NCBI RefSeq assembly: GCF_022026395.1
Contig: NZ_CP041767.1
Location: forward strand, 3,690,501-3,754,500
DNA: 64,000 nt
Direction of reading: 5' to 3'
Origin: Brevibacillus brevis
GTDB lineage: Bacteria; Bacillota; Bacilli; Brevibacillales; Brevibacillaceae
In this document: positions 8,829-19,882 of the stretch, piece by piece
Position numbering within the stretch: the first letter of the stretch is position 1
Layout: every line of letters starts with the position of its first letter
Notes under the pieces: generated by a model
The model's database searches: none
What the model saw: only the letters and a program-made list of their open reading frames with translations
Told to the model about the DNA's origin: nothing
Translations under genes and position numbers: made by a program

Positions 8829-9590
8829 TCATGTGGAAGCTACAATCACCTCTACATCGTTAGCGTGCAAAGCCTCAGCTATTTCCTTTTCAGGCAGCTT
8901 ATCAGTCACGATAATATCGATCTGGTCAAAACCTGCAACGCGATACAACATGCTTTTTCCAAACTTGGTATGGTCAGTGAGGATGATGGCTTGATCGGCC
9001 CGCTTGATCATTTCTTTGATCAGAAAGCCGTGATCCTCCTGCGTGGACATGAGCCCTTCCTTTGTAAGACCGCATGCACCAACCAGCACTTTATCAACAT
9101 GAAAATCAGCGAGGTTTTGAATCACGCGTGTACCGAGCACACATTGATCCTCTGCATGTACGTCTCCGCCCAAAAGCTTGACAAGAACGCCATCTTTTCG
9201 GGACATACTGGCGGCAGTCGCTAATGAATTCGTGATGATGACATGATCGCGGGTCTGCAACGATTCCACCGTAAGCTGAACAGTTGTGGACGCATCGAGC
9301 AGCAAATAATCGCCATCTTTGATCAGACGGGCCGCCGCTGTCGCAATACTGCGCTTTCCTGTCAAATCAAGCTGCATTCGTTCCTGATGGGAGTAGTTCT
9401 TTTTGTTGAGGCTGGGCAGTACTGCTCCTCCCCTGGTCCGCAGGATTTGTCCCTGCTCCTCCAGCTTGACGATATCACGCCTCGCTGTGTCACGGGAAAC
9501 CCCAAACTGCTCAACTACTTCTTGCACACTGATTCGCTGGTGCTCCTGCAGATACGCAAGAATTGCAGCCAACCTCTCCTCTTGAAACAC
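8829..9590 (-). CDS. DeoR-family transcriptional regulator
   Basis: A 253-residue repressor. The N-terminal DeoR helix-turn-helix covers roughly residues 1-57 (QEERLAAILAYLQEH, VSRDTARRDIVKLEEQG), and the C-terminal sugar-phosphate sensor domain includes GDYLLLDASTTVQ and the GLMSTQEDHGFLIKEMIKRA helix. DeoR proteins usually sense phosphorylated sugars and sit beside a sugar operon; here no such genes are adjacent, so the target is unknown. The gene has its own promoter with two direct repeats across the -35 region, which points to autoregulation. Confidence 0.93.
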   Translation of the reverse strand: MFQEERLAAILAYLQEHQRISVQEVVEQFGVSRDTARRDIVKLEEQGQILRTRGGAVLPSLNKKNYSHQERMQLDLTGKRSIATAAARLIKDGDYLLLDASTTVQLTVESLQTRDHVIITNSLATAASMSRKDGVLVKLLGGDVHAEDQCVLGTRVIQNLADFHVDKVLVGACGLTKEGLMSTQEDHGFLIKEMIKRADQAIILTDHTKFGKSMLYRVAGFDQIDIIVTDKLPEKEIAEALHANDVEVIVAST

Positions 9591-9621
9591 GAAGCCTCAA
9601 CCCCATCCTTATCTTGACTAC

Positions 9622-9650
9622 ATTATAAGTCATTTAAGTTATTTACACAA
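9622..9650 (-). promoter_or_regulatory. SigA-type promoter of the DeoR gene
   Basis: On the minus strand a TTGTGT -35 (9645-9650) and a perfect TATAAT -10 (9622-9627) are separated by 17 bases. The distance to the DeoR start at 9590 gives a short leader. This is a close match to the housekeeping consensus. Confidence 0.75.
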
Positions 9651-9683
9651 GTGATAATAAGCATTTGTAAGTAATGATAAGCA
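9649..9683. repeat. Two direct repeats, probable DeoR operator
   Basis: AAGTGATAATAAGCA (9649-9663) and AAGTAATGATAAGCA (9669-9683) agree at 13 of 15 positions and are 20 bases apart start to start, about two helical turns. The first copy touches the -35 hexamer. DeoR repressors commonly bind direct repeats of this spacing at their own promoters, so this is a candidate operator. Confidence 0.55.
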
Positions 9684-9693
9684 ATAGGAAGGA

Positions 9694-9727
9694 ACAAAAA
9701 AAGCAAGGCGATTTCTCACCTTGCTTT
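9694..9727 (-). terminator. Terminator after rpmF
   Basis: The stem AAAGCAAGG with its complement CCTTGCTTT is followed on the minus strand by a T-run, starting 15 bases after the rpmF stop. It ends the yceD-rpmF transcript. Confidence 0.85.
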
Positions 9728-9741
9728 CTTAGCAGCGAATA

Positions 9742-9912
9742 TTACTTCGCTACTTTCACGCCTTTGTAGTGACCGCAGCTTGGGCAAACACGATGCGCAA
9801 GCTTGTATTCGCTGCAATTATCGCATTTGATCATGCCTGGAATCTCTAATTTGAAGTGCGTACGACGCATTCTTTTACGGGTTTTGGAAGTTCTCCGTTG
9901 AGGTACTGCCAT
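9742..9912 (-). CDS. rpmF: Ribosomal protein L32
   Basis: A 56-residue zinc-ribbon protein of the large ribosomal subunit beginning [20 protein letters not shown]. Two zinc-binding CxxC pairs, CDNC and CPSC, are visible near residues 30 and 43, so this is the zinc-containing form. The ATG at 9912 is chosen over an upstream in-frame start because GGAGGTG lies at a suitable distance before it and because MAVPQRR is the universal start. It follows yceD, the usual partner. Confidence 0.98.
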   Translation of the reverse strand: MAVPQRRTSKTRKRMRRTHFKLEIPGMIKCDNCSEYKLAHRVCPSCGHYKGVKVAK

Positions 9913-10052
9913 CTTCCTTACACCTCCTTCAACTGACAAATGCTAAGAAGCTCTATTGGGTGGACAGTATAGGCAAAATGCTTATGCCATCCTTCAAAAA
10001 TGAGACGCTGCCACGAATGGTCGGCGAATCATCTTGAATACAGTAAGAATAC

Positions 10053-10571
10053 TTATTTGCTGTCTTTGAAAAAGTCAGCCAACCCAGCCAAACGCGGGTC
10101 AACACGCTCATTCTTGCAGCTGCATGCCACTTCGTTACGGTTCACACCGCAAGTCGGGCACAGACCTTTGCAATCCTCCTCGCAAAGCGGGAAGGTCGGC
10201 ATTGCCAGTAAGAAGTCCTCTTGCAACAGCGAGTCCAGCTCGATTTCATCGCCTTCCAAAGGAAGGATATCGCTGTCCTCGTCATCTTGCAGGATTGGAT
10301 CATCCGCAAGCGCAAATGTCTCAGAGAAATCTACTGTTGCCTGATCGACAAAAGGATTCAAGCATCTCGCGCAGACAAAATTCACGTCTGCCTTCATGCT
10401 TCCTTTTACGTAATAGAGATTGCCCAGCTGAACGGCTTCACCACTCGCAGTCACAGGACTAATCCCGCGAATCTCATGATGACGCTTCTTTAGCTCATCT
10501 GCTTCCAAGGTTACCTGGAATGGCAACGGCTCTCCTTTTCGGTGCTCTAACTCTGCTAACTTAATGTTCAT
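10053..10571 (-). CDS. yceD: YceD/DUF177 family protein
   Basis: A 172-residue acidic protein of the DUF177 family, which lies next to rpmF across bacteria and in some lineages is implicated in 23S rRNA accumulation. Conserved features are CARCLNPF near residue 110 and a C-terminal Cys cluster CEEDCKGLCPTCGVNRN that probably binds zinc, ending DPRLAGLADFF. The gene order yceD-rpmF is the family hallmark. The molecular role in this organism is not established. Confidence 0.93.
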   Translation of the reverse strand: MNIKLAELEHRKGEPLPFQVTLEADELKKRHHEIRGISPVTASGEAVQLGNLYYVKGSMKADVNFVCARCLNPFVDQATVDFSETFALADDPILQDDEDSDILPLEGDEIELDSLLQEDFLLAMPTFPLCEEDCKGLCPTCGVNRNEVACSCKNERVDPRLAGLADFFKDSK

Positions 10572-10656
10572 AGCATTTTCACCTCATGCACAACAAAGAT
10601 GATTATAGACCCTGCCCAAAGCTTTGTCAACCATTTTTGCTTGACAGCTAGTTTGC

Positions 10657-11724
10657 TCAGGTAGATTTCGGTTTTTGTCCATTCAAGTACGTAATCGCTT
10701 CTTCCACCGTCTTGACCGGAACCACTTTCATTGAAGTTCCAATCCGCTTGGCAGTCGCTAACGCCTCCTCGTAATTGGAGGTCGTATCTGGCGTATCCTG
10801 TGGAGCAAAGAAGATCTCTGCGCCCGCTTTGTCCGCTGCGATTACCTTTTGATTAATGCCACCGATCCTGCCTACTTTTCCGTCTAACGAAATCGTGCCT
10901 GTTCCTGCAATTTTATAGCCTTTTGTCAAATCCGTCTTCGTATTTAACTGGTCATAAATCTCCAGGGTCATCATTAACCCAGCAGAAGGACCACCAATCC
11001 CTTGAGAGGCAATGGTAACTTCTTTTGGAATGATGATTTCCTGTTTGTTGTCAGGGCGTACACCAATTCCAACTGACTTGGACTCAGGCAGTGGTTCCAA
11101 GGTTAACATCGTTTTGGCCTCTTGTCCATCTCTTGTGTACGTAATCTCGACTTGGTCGCCTGCTTTTTTTGCAGAGAGGGCTGTCAGCAAATCTTTTGCC
11201 TCAGATGTGCGAACCCCGTCTACATACGTAATGACATCTCCGATTTGCAATGCTTTATGGGCAGGAAACCCTTCCAAGGTACCCATCACCCACACACCCT
11301 GCTTCTCGATTTTCACTTCGAAGCCGGCAAGACGGAATGCGACTGCCTCCGCAATTTTTTGTGAATTGTCCATGACCGCTTGTTCTCGACGGATAAAATC
11401 TTCGCTGTCTTCTCCCTTGCTGACAACCAACTCCTTGGGCAATAGCTCAACATCCTGCGTCATTTTTGCATACCAATACCACGGCAAATTCGCTTCGCCC
11501 ATTCGTACCGTCGTGAGCATGAAGGAGCCGGTCTCGTCTTTCTTGCCGCCTTCCACTTGAATCATCGGCCCCAACTCAATCGCTGACCCTGGACGACTCA
11601 CGTAATAATTCGTCGGTACAAAAAAGGAAATGCCCAACAAGACAAAGACCAAGGCAAGTATCCAGCTAAAGCCTCTGGTTCCTGTAGATCTGCGTCTGTT
11701 GGCATAAAGCTGTTCCTCACTCAT
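10657..11724 (-). CDS. ylbL: SepM/YlbL-type PDZ and Lon-like membrane protease
   Basis: A membrane-anchored protease of about 355 residues. There is one N-terminal transmembrane segment (residues 20-40, ILALVFVLLGISFFV), a PDZ domain near 125-210 (GDVITYVDGVRT) and a Lon-type catalytic domain with the Ser in GIGGPSAGLM and the Lys in GGINQKVIAADKAG. In B. subtilis YlbL degrades the cell-division inhibitor YneA after DNA damage. The ATG at 11724 overlaps the ylbK stop as ATGA and has GGAGG seven bases upstream, which decides the start over an upstream in-frame ATG. Confidence 0.94.
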   Translation of the reverse strand: MSEEQLYANRRRSTGTRGFSWILALVFVLLGISFFVPTNYYVSRPGSAIELGPMIQVEGGKKDETGSFMLTTVRMGEANLPWYWYAKMTQDVELLPKELVVSKGEDSEDFIRREQAVMDNSQKIAEAVAFRLAGFEVKIEKQGVWVMGTLEGFPAHKALQIGDVITYVDGVRTSEAKDLLTALSAKKAGDQVEITYTRDGQEAKTMLTLEPLPESKSVGIGVRPDNKQEIIIPKEVTIASQGIGGPSAGLMMTLEIYDQLNTKTDLTKGYKIAGTGTISLDGKVGRIGGINQKVIAADKAGAEIFFAPQDTPDTTSNYEEALATAKRIGTSMKVVPVKTVEEAITYLNGQKPKST

Positions 11725-12515
11725 TCTTGTGCCTCCCAATTTGCAATTAGTTCCTGTATGCGTTCGATATGTTCAGTACCCGCACGTTCGCCTAGCTCGA
11801 TAATTTGTTCGACACCCGTGTACGCGATACTGCTATAGTGTCCAACATCAGGCCTGATTACGATGTCTGCCGCAATGATTCGATGTCGCAGAATTTCCCT
11901 TTCCATGACATCAATCGTTTGGGCGATCACATCAAAAATACTTTTGACTTCCATCCGAGTGTCGAATTGGGCGACATCTACCGCAATCACGATATCGGCA
12001 CCCATTTCACGCAGCACCGTCACCGGCACGCGATCAATTACTCCTCCGTCGACCAACAGCCGCCCCCCTACTTTTTCAGGGACGAAGATGCCTGGAATGG
12101 ATATGCTCGCCCTCACCGCTTGATCAATCGGTCCTTCACGAAATACGACGCGCTCCCCTGATTCAATATCCGTCGCTACAATGGCAAGCGGCTTGTTCAG
12201 CTCTTCCAAGCGCTTTCCGTGCGTTAACAGACGAATCAATTGTTTGATCTTTTCCCCCGTAACAAAGCCCATGCTGGGTACGGTCAAATCGAGCCAATGC
12301 TTGCGTTTTAAATTCAAGGCAAGCTTTCCCATCATGTGCGGTTCAATTCCGTTGGCATAGACAGCTCCAATCAAACTGCCCATACTGGAGCCAGCGAGCA
12401 TGTCAATCTGAATACCATGTGTTTCTAGCGCATTCAATACACCAATATGCGCAAAACCGCGAGCGCCTCCTGAACCCAGGGCTACACCCACGATTGGTTT
12501 ACGTCTTGTCTGCAT
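11721..12515 (-). CDS. ylbK: Patatin-like phospholipase (YlbK/RssA family)
   Basis: A 264-residue serine lipase of the patatin fold. The oxyanion GSGGARG motif is near residue 15, the nucleophile is in GSSMGS near residue 45 and the catalytic Asp in DGGV near residue 165. The start ATG at 12515 is preceded by GGGAGGGG at 7 bases and gives the family opening MQTRRKPIVGVALGSGGARG; a longer frame upstream is unlikely. It is translationally coupled to ylbL by a 4-base overlap. Its substrate and role in sporulating bacteria are not known. Confidence 0.93.
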   Translation of the reverse strand: MQTRRKPIVGVALGSGGARGFAHIGVLNALETHGIQIDMLAGSSMGSLIGAVYANGIEPHMMGKLALNLKRKHWLDLTVPSMGFVTGEKIKQLIRLLTHGKRLEELNKPLAIVATDIESGERVVFREGPIDQAVRASISIPGIFVPEKVGGRLLVDGGVIDRVPVTVLREMGADIVIAVDVAQFDTRMEVKSIFDVIAQTIDVMEREILRHRIIAADIVIRPDVGHYSSIAYTGVEQIIELGERAGTEHIERIQELIANWEAQE

Positions 12516-12662
12516 GGAAAAACCCCTCCCTGTAACCAGCCTATGTGGTAAATCGCTGTTCCTTTCACACTTGGGAGATATTCGTCGACCAAGCTTACGC
12601 ATAGTTCTCCCGCTTGCCACGTAGACATGTACTACTACTTTTCTTCGATTCAGGAGGAATCC

Positions 12663-13892
12663 ATGTCACGCCACTCACCCGTACTTACATTGTTGCTCGC
12701 CATTTCGACAGTTTTCATTGTTATTTCGTTGATCGCATACTCACAGATTTCTTTTGAAGCTGCCGTACGCGGTCTGAAAATATGGTGGGAGGTAGTTTTT
12801 CCCTCTACTCTTCCCTTTATTGTGCTGTCTGAGGTGTTGATGGGTCTGGGCGTCGTTCATTTCGTCGGCGTGTTACTGGAGCCATTCATGCGCCCACTGT
12901 TTAACGTTCCGGGAACTGGCGGGTTCGTGCTGGCAATGGGCTTCTCGTCCGGCTATCCGGTAGCAGCAAAGCTGACAACACGCCTGCGTCTGCAAGGCAA
13001 TGTGACGAAGGCTGAGGGTGAACGACTCGTCTCTTTTACAACGACGGGAGACCCTTTATTCGTCATGGGAGCAGTGGCAATCGGCTTTTTCCACAGTGAG
13101 CAAATGGGCATCATTCTAGCTCTAACTCATTATTTGTCAGCTGTACTCATGGGTGTGGTCTATCGTTTTCATGCGCCTTTTGCCATAACTTCAGCCCCAT
13201 TGGAGAAAAATTCATTGCCTCTTCCTTTACGCGCCTTGCAAGCGATGCATCGGGCACGTGTCCGTGATGGACGTCCGTTCGGAAAATTAATGGGAGAAGC
13301 AGTTCAATCCGCTCTGAATACCTTGCTGATGATCGGTGGTTTCATCATTGTTTTTTCGGTATTAATCCAACTTTTCTCCACGATTCATCTGACACAAATC
13401 ATCAGTACGCTTCTCTCGATTTTTCTCGGTCCCTTTGGTTTTCCGCCAGCCTTTTCCCAAGCAATTGTGGCAGGATTGTTCGAAGTAACCCTCGGCGCAC
13501 AGGCAGCGAGCATTGTCCCTGATGAAGTTTCCTTGGTCTGGAAAGCAGCCATTGCCAGTGCGATATTGTCTTGGGGCGGTTTGAGTGTTCACGCGCAGGT
13601 CGCAAGTATCTTGAGTGAAACGGATATTCGTGTCGCCCCTTACTTGATTGCCAGATCCCTGCATGCTTTGCTAGCTGCGATTTTGACCTTCGTCTTTTGG
13701 GGGCCACTTGCCACAGTCAGCTCCTGGTTCGTGGAGCAAGCCGTCCCTGTATTTGTGCATGCGAAACCTGAGGTCCCTGCGACGAGTTGGTGGGAGACCT
13801 TGCTATTATCAGGGGGACTCGCCATAGGCGTTGGTGCAATTCTTTTGTGTACCAGCCTGGCTCTTTCGCGCATGAACCGCAGTAAGACGTGA
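12663..13892 (+). CDS. ylbJ: Sporulation integral membrane protein YlbJ
   Basis: A 409-residue polytopic membrane protein of the YlbJ family (nucleoside-recognition or Gate-like domains), required in B. subtilis for sporulation and spore heat resistance. The conserved GFSSGYPVAAKLT stretch near residue 100 and the GGFIIVFSVLI gate region near residue 228 are clear. The ATG at 12663 follows AGGAGG, so the 12 upstream in-frame codons are excluded. It is transcribed opposite to its neighbours ylbK and coaD, as in Bacillus. Confidence 0.93.
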   Translation: MSRHSPVLTLLLAISTVFIVISLIAYSQISFEAAVRGLKIWWEVVFPSTLPFIVLSEVLMGLGVVHFVGVLLEPFMRPLFNVPGTGGFVLAMGFSSGYPVAAKLTTRLRLQGNVTKAEGERLVSFTTTGDPLFVMGAVAIGFFHSEQMGIILALTHYLSAVLMGVVYRFHAPFAITSAPLEKNSLPLPLRALQAMHRARVRDGRPFGKLMGEAVQSALNTLLMIGGFIIVFSVLIQLFSTIHLTQIISTLLSIFLGPFGFPPAFSQAIVAGLFEVTLGAQAASIVPDEVSLVWKAAIASAILSWGGLSVHAQVASILSETDIRVAPYLIARSLHALLAAILTFVFWGPLATVSSWFVEQAVPVFVHAKPEVPATSWWETLLLSGGLAIGVGAILLCTSLALSRMNRSKT

Positions 13893-13896
13893 TAAT

Positions 13897-14382
<486 letters not shown>

Positions 14383-14423
14383 TTATCCTCCCTTGATGCT
14401 CTTTACGCACCTTAATTTGAAAG

Positions 14424-14996
14424 TTAGGCTTGTGGTTCCAAATCGTAATAATAAACGGTAATGGCCGTATCCCCATACTTCGCTGCTCGATCCTTCACAC
14501 AATGACCAATCGCATCCGGAAAGGAGTCTGCGATATCATGCTCAGCCACGATCCAAGCTCCGTCCGCCAACATTCCCAGCTCTTGTAACATCGCAATTTC
14601 TTCAACAATCTTTTGCTGGGCGTATGGCGGGTCCAAAAAGACAAGATCAAATTTTTGATGGCGGGTACTCAGCGTGCGAATGGCGCGCTCCGCATCCATG
14701 CGATATAGCTCGGCATAATCGTCCAGCCTGCAAGTGCTGACGTTTTGTTTTACCACGGCAAACGCTTTCGGATCTCGCTCCACAAAAACAGCTCGATCCA
14801 CTCCCCTACTCAATGCCTCGATCCCGAGACCACCTGTTCCTGCGTATAGGTCCAATGCCCAACCACCATCGAAATAGGGGCCAATCATATTAAAAATCGA
14901 TTCTTTGACTTTATCGGTTGTCGGTCTGGTTCCTTTGCCCGGAACTGCTGCCAACCGTCTTCCTCTGTGTTCTCCAGCGATGACTCGCATACTCAT
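14424..14996 (-). CDS. rsmD: 16S rRNA (guanine-966-N2) methyltransferase
   Basis: Methylates G966 in 16S rRNA during small-subunit assembly. The 190-residue Rossmann enzyme has the SAM-binding motif ALDLYAGTGGLGIEALSRG near residue 48 and the catalytic DPPY motif (FDLVFLDPPYAQ) near residue 120. It starts MSMRVIAGEHRGRRL; the second Met (MRVIAGEH) is a possible alternative start two codons later. The gene pairs with coaD downstream. Confidence 0.96.
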   Translation of the reverse strand: MSMRVIAGEHRGRRLAAVPGKGTRPTTDKVKESIFNMIGPYFDGGWALDLYAGTGGLGIEALSRGVDRAVFVERDPKAFAVVKQNVSTCRLDDYAELYRMDAERAIRTLSTRHQKFDLVFLDPPYAQQKIVEEIAMLQELGMLADGAWIVAEHDIADSFPDAIGHCVKDRAAKYGDTAITVYYYDLEPQA

Positions 14997-15000
14997 TTCA

Positions 15001-15434
15001 CCTGTCTGCTTTCCTGATATGTATGTTTTAAGACGCGATTTTCTAAGACTGAGAATGATATCATACTATCACAACTGCATACACCCGTAAAATTAGCAAC
15101 TGGAAAAATTTATGCGCAAGAAGGTATACAACCCCACTCTATTGGAAAAGATGATGAATAGCGACGCAACGGTGTCGCTGACAACCGCGGAGAAGACTTA
15201 CGTTTCCCCATAAGCTCTTCCTCCGGTTTCTCCTCTCCCATAATTGAAAGGCTGTTCACTTTGGCGCACGACGTGTCTGATAGGAGCATTTCGTGCCATC
15301 GCTCCCTTCATCGGGAGGAGTTGAACGGCTGCCCCTCGTCATTTGGCGATGGGGTATTTTTTTGTGTCCAGCGCATACTACATGTACCTGCAAAACCCTC
15401 TACATGTAGATTGCCTGAAGGGAGTGAGTCAATC
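15001..15434. other. 434-base intergenic region between rsmD and Ku-side genes
   Basis: No long open frame fits here. Three features stand out. A hairpin-like AGCGAC/GTCGCT pair lies near 15160. A G+C stem with a T-run, CCCCTCGTC to GGCGATGGGG then T7, ends near 15363 and could terminate a short plus-strand transcript. Two copies of the palindrome TACATGTA occur at 15379-15386 and 15401-15408, facing each other within a perfect 9-bp inverted pair. A minus-strand small ORF with a good ribosome site is listed separately. The Rfam ylbH leader occurs upstream of this methyltransferase gene in Bacillus, but I cannot confirm it here. Confidence 0.5.
15110..15211 (-). CDS. Possible 33-residue basic small ORF
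   Basis: Minus-strand frame starting MGKRKSSPRLSATPLRRYS and ending in a Pro/Cys-rich tail. A GGAGG ribosome site lies eight bases before the ATG. It sits 113 bases upstream of rsmD, in the same orientation. The composition (Lys/Arg/Ser-rich) and the lack of a known family make this only a candidate; a chance ribosome site in non-coding DNA is equally possible. Confidence 0.22.
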   Translation of the reverse strand: MGKRKSSPRLSATPLRRYSSSFPIEWGCIPSCA

Positions 15435-15578
15435 ATGGCAGAAAAGCGACCGTCCGCACAAAAGCTGAAGGCGTCCAAAGCCCAGTCCATTGCAGACCGC
15501 ACAGGCAAAGACGTCGAACTGGCGCGTGACATGCAATCGCGTGCAGATCAATCGGACATCGTCAAACATGGACAATAG
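15435..15578 (+). CDS. Small hypothetical hydrophilic protein
   Basis: A 47-residue product, MAEKRPSAQKLKASKAQS and so on, rich in Lys, Ala, Ser, Asp and Gln, with no Cys or hydrophobic segment. A GGGAG site precedes the ATG by about 9 bases, and a clean intrinsic terminator begins 11 bases after the stop, so a short monocistronic transcript is likely. I do not recognise the family. The length and composition recall small spore or stress proteins of Bacillota, but that is a guess. Confidence 0.6.
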   Translation: MAEKRPSAQKLKASKAQSIADRTGKDVELARDMQSRADQSDIVKHGQ

Positions 15579-15588
15579 TTGCATATGT

Positions 15589-15618
15589 AGCCAGCCGCAT
15601 CGAATCGGCTGGCTTTTT
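15589..15618 (+). terminator. Terminator of the 47-residue ORF
   Basis: A 9-bp perfect stem AGCCAGCCG with an 8-base loop is followed by TTTTT. It separates the small ORF from Ku, which therefore has its own promoter. Confidence 0.9.
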
Positions 15619-15701
15619 ACTTTTCCACCTTCAATTCCCTCGGCACTTCTTCTAAGCGGATACAGATACTATACAAAAATGACTGTGAAGGAGGTATCCG
15701 C

Positions 15702-16661
15702 ATGCATACGGTGTGGAAGGGTTCAATCAGCTTCGGCCTCGTCAATATACCTGTTCGCATGTTTACTGCAACGGAAGAGCGCGATATTCGCTTTCGCCAA
15801 CTGCATAAAGAGTGCAATACCCCGATCAAGTACACGAAAATGTGCCCACACTGCCAGCGCGAGGTCGATACGAATGAAATCGTCCGTGGCTTCGAATACG
15901 AAAAAGGACATTTTGTCATGATCGACGATGATGATCTGGAAGCCATTACGCCAGAAACACGCAGAGCCATTGAAATTATCGACTTCGTAGACTTGTCGGA
16001 GATTGATCCTGTTTATTTTCACAAGAGCTATTTCCTATCTCCACAAGACACCGGCGAAAAAGCATACGCCTTGCTGCGATCGGCTATGGAACAAACAGGA
16101 AAGATCGGCGTTGCACAGGTAACGATGCGCAATCGGCAAAGCCTGGCCGTTATCCGACTGTATGAACATTGCATCATGCTGGAGACGATCTTCTATCCGG
16201 ATGAGGTACGCCCCGTCAATCAAGTGCCCGCCTTGCCTGAGGCCAATGTAACGTTGGCCGAAAACGAACTGAAAATGGCAACTGAGCTCATTAGCAATAT
16301 GACGCTCCCTTTTGATCCGGCAAAATATACGGATGAATATCGATCCGACCTGCAAAAACTGATTGAGAAAAAATTGGAGGGTCAGGAAATCGCCACTGCA
16401 CCTACTGTGGCAAGAACCAATGTTATTGATCTCATGCAAGCCCTAAAAGAAAGCTTGGAGTCTACAGCCGGTCAAGCCGCAGTACCCATCAAAATCGAGC
16501 CGGAACCGACTCCTTCAAAGCCTGCGCGAAAACGCACCACTGCTGCCTCCTCGTCCGAAAAAGAGCAAGCATCAAAAAAGCCGACCGCAGCCGATCCCCA
16601 AAAAACTACGACTACTTCTACAACCAAAACACTGCGCAAAAAGAAGGCTACCTCTGGTTAG
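15702..16661 (+). CDS. ku: Non-homologous end-joining protein Ku
   Basis: Homodimeric ring that binds broken DNA ends and recruits LigD. The 319-residue protein begins MHTVWKGSISFGLVNIPVR and carries the bacterial Ku core to about residue 260 (DLSEIDPVYFHKSYFLSP near 110), followed by a Lys/Ala/Thr-rich basic tail of about 55 residues that binds DNA and LigD in other species. A GGAGGT site precedes the ATG. The ligase and polymerase parts of LigD are not adjacent but lie 6 and 12 kb away in this window. NHEJ in Bacillus is active in spores and germinating cells. Confidence 0.96.
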   Translation: MHTVWKGSISFGLVNIPVRMFTATEERDIRFRQLHKECNTPIKYTKMCPHCQREVDTNEIVRGFEYEKGHFVMIDDDDLEAITPETRRAIEIIDFVDLSEIDPVYFHKSYFLSPQDTGEKAYALLRSAMEQTGKIGVAQVTMRNRQSLAVIRLYEHCIMLETIFYPDEVRPVNQVPALPEANVTLAENELKMATELISNMTLPFDPAKYTDEYRSDLQKLIEKKLEGQEIATAPTVARTNVIDLMQALKESLESTAGQAAVPIKIEPEPTPSKPARKRTTAASSSEKEQASKKPTAADPQKTTTTSTTKTLRKKKATSG

Positions 16662-16672
16662 CAGCACATAAC

Positions 16673-16704
16673 AAAAAAACCTGCCCACATTGGACAGGTT
16701 TTTT
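16673..16704. terminator. Bidirectional terminator between Ku and CDF genes
   Basis: Stem AAAACCTG with CAGGTTTT around a short interior, flanked by A-run and T-run on the two strands. It lies between convergent Ku and the CDF transporter gene and can end transcripts from both sides. Confidence 0.88.
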
Positions 16705-16722
16705 GTATTCCCATGATGGAAT

Positions 16723-17604
16723 CTAACTAGGCGCCATCTTCCTGCACGGTTCAATATGGATATGAACGGCGTTAATGCGGTGAATCTTGCGCATCTGTTC
16801 TTCAATTTTTTCGGTGATGGTGTGGCTCTCCACCACATTCAGCCCTGGATCTACATGGATCACAACATCAACCAGCACGCTGCTTCCATGGTAGCGGGCT
16901 TTGATGTCACTGATATCCTTTACTCCTGAAATCGAGGAAATCGTTGCCCGCAGGTCCGCAAGCTCGCTTTCGTCGAAGCCATCTGTTAAACGGTGGGTTG
17001 CTTCTCTGAAAATGTCCCACGCAGTCTTCAAGATGATGAGACCAACAACAAAAGCAGCTAATGGATCGAGCCAATGCAATTGAAACTGTGCGCCAGCTAC
17101 CCCGATAAACGTCCCGATACTGACGAATGCATCTGAACGGTTGTCAGCGGCCGCTGCATCCAGTGCTTGGCTGTTTGTTTTGATGGCGAGCTTTTTATTG
17201 TAGCGATAGACGAAAAGCATAATAACGGCAGTTGCAAGTGCTGTCCACCCTGCTAACAGGTCAGGAGCCGAATGTTGTGGATCAAACAAGGATGGTACAG
17301 CATTCGTAATGACCTGAACTCCGACAAATAGCATAATAAATGATGCGACAAGTGCTGAAATCGTCTCTGCCCGGAAATGGCCATACGGGTGATCTTTGTC
17401 AGGTGGTTTCCTTGCAATACGCAGCCCAATCAAAACAGCAATTGATGCGACCACATCTGTTGAGTTGTTAAGACCGTCGGCCATTAAAGCTTCCGACGCT
17501 GTGACATACGCAACTCCTATTTTTAATACAGAGCAGAAAATGTAGGCGAAAATACTCACCCACGCTCCACGTTCTCCTTGTTTTAGATCCGAATAAACAT
17601 CCAT
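16723..17604 (-). CDS. Cation diffusion facilitator family transporter
   Basis: Divalent-metal/proton antiporter of 293 residues in the cytoplasmic membrane. Six hydrophobic segments lie in residues 12-200, with metal-site Asp residues in MADGLNNSTDVVAS (second helix) and AAADNRSDAFVSIG (fifth helix), and DHPYGHFRAET between them. A cytoplasmic C-terminal domain follows, with HIDPG-type strands (VVIHVDPGLNVVESHTITEK) that bind metal in family members. The metal (Zn, Mn, Fe or Co) cannot be told from the sequence. The gene is monocistronic. Confidence 0.93.
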   Translation of the reverse strand: MDVYSDLKQGERGAWVSIFAYIFCSVLKIGVAYVTASEALMADGLNNSTDVVASIAVLIGLRIARKPPDKDHPYGHFRAETISALVASFIMLFVGVQVITNAVPSLFDPQHSAPDLLAGWTALATAVIMLFVYRYNKKLAIKTNSQALDAAAADNRSDAFVSIGTFIGVAGAQFQLHWLDPLAAFVVGLIILKTAWDIFREATHRLTDGFDESELADLRATISSISGVKDISDIKARYHGSSVLVDVVIHVDPGLNVVESHTITEKIEEQMRKIHRINAVHIHIEPCRKMAPS

Positions 17605-17804
17605 ACCTCATCACCTCAAAATACTTCTCCATCTGCTTCGACAACGCGGAAAATCAAAGCGCTGGAAGCAGTTGCTTTTTTTCGAACTTCATCGTAACAG
17701 ATAGGAATCATGTGGGTCTACAGAAACAGTTTTAGTCCGATTCATGAGAATAGGGGGGAGGAAAATGTGTTGCACACCTGCAATTTTTCACTAGAAAATT
17801 ATCC

Positions 17805-17833
17805 TTGAAATTAACTTGACTTCCCGTTATCCT
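17805..17833 (+). promoter_or_regulatory. Promoter upstream of the TPP riboswitch
   Basis: TTGAAA (17805-17810) and TATCCT (17828-17833) are separated by 17 bases, placing the start near 17840, just before the riboswitch aptamer. The match to the housekeeping consensus is moderate. Confidence 0.5.
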
Positions 17834-17859
17834 ATTGTTGCAATCCAAAAATAAAAAAG

Positions 17860-19867
<2,008 letters not shown>

Positions 19868-19882
19868 TGAAGGGGGATTCAT

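Noticed and set aside
15110..15300. ylbH leader RNA on the minus strand upstream of rsmD
   Set aside because: The position is right, but I could not recall enough of the family consensus to match it to this sequence, so it is not called.
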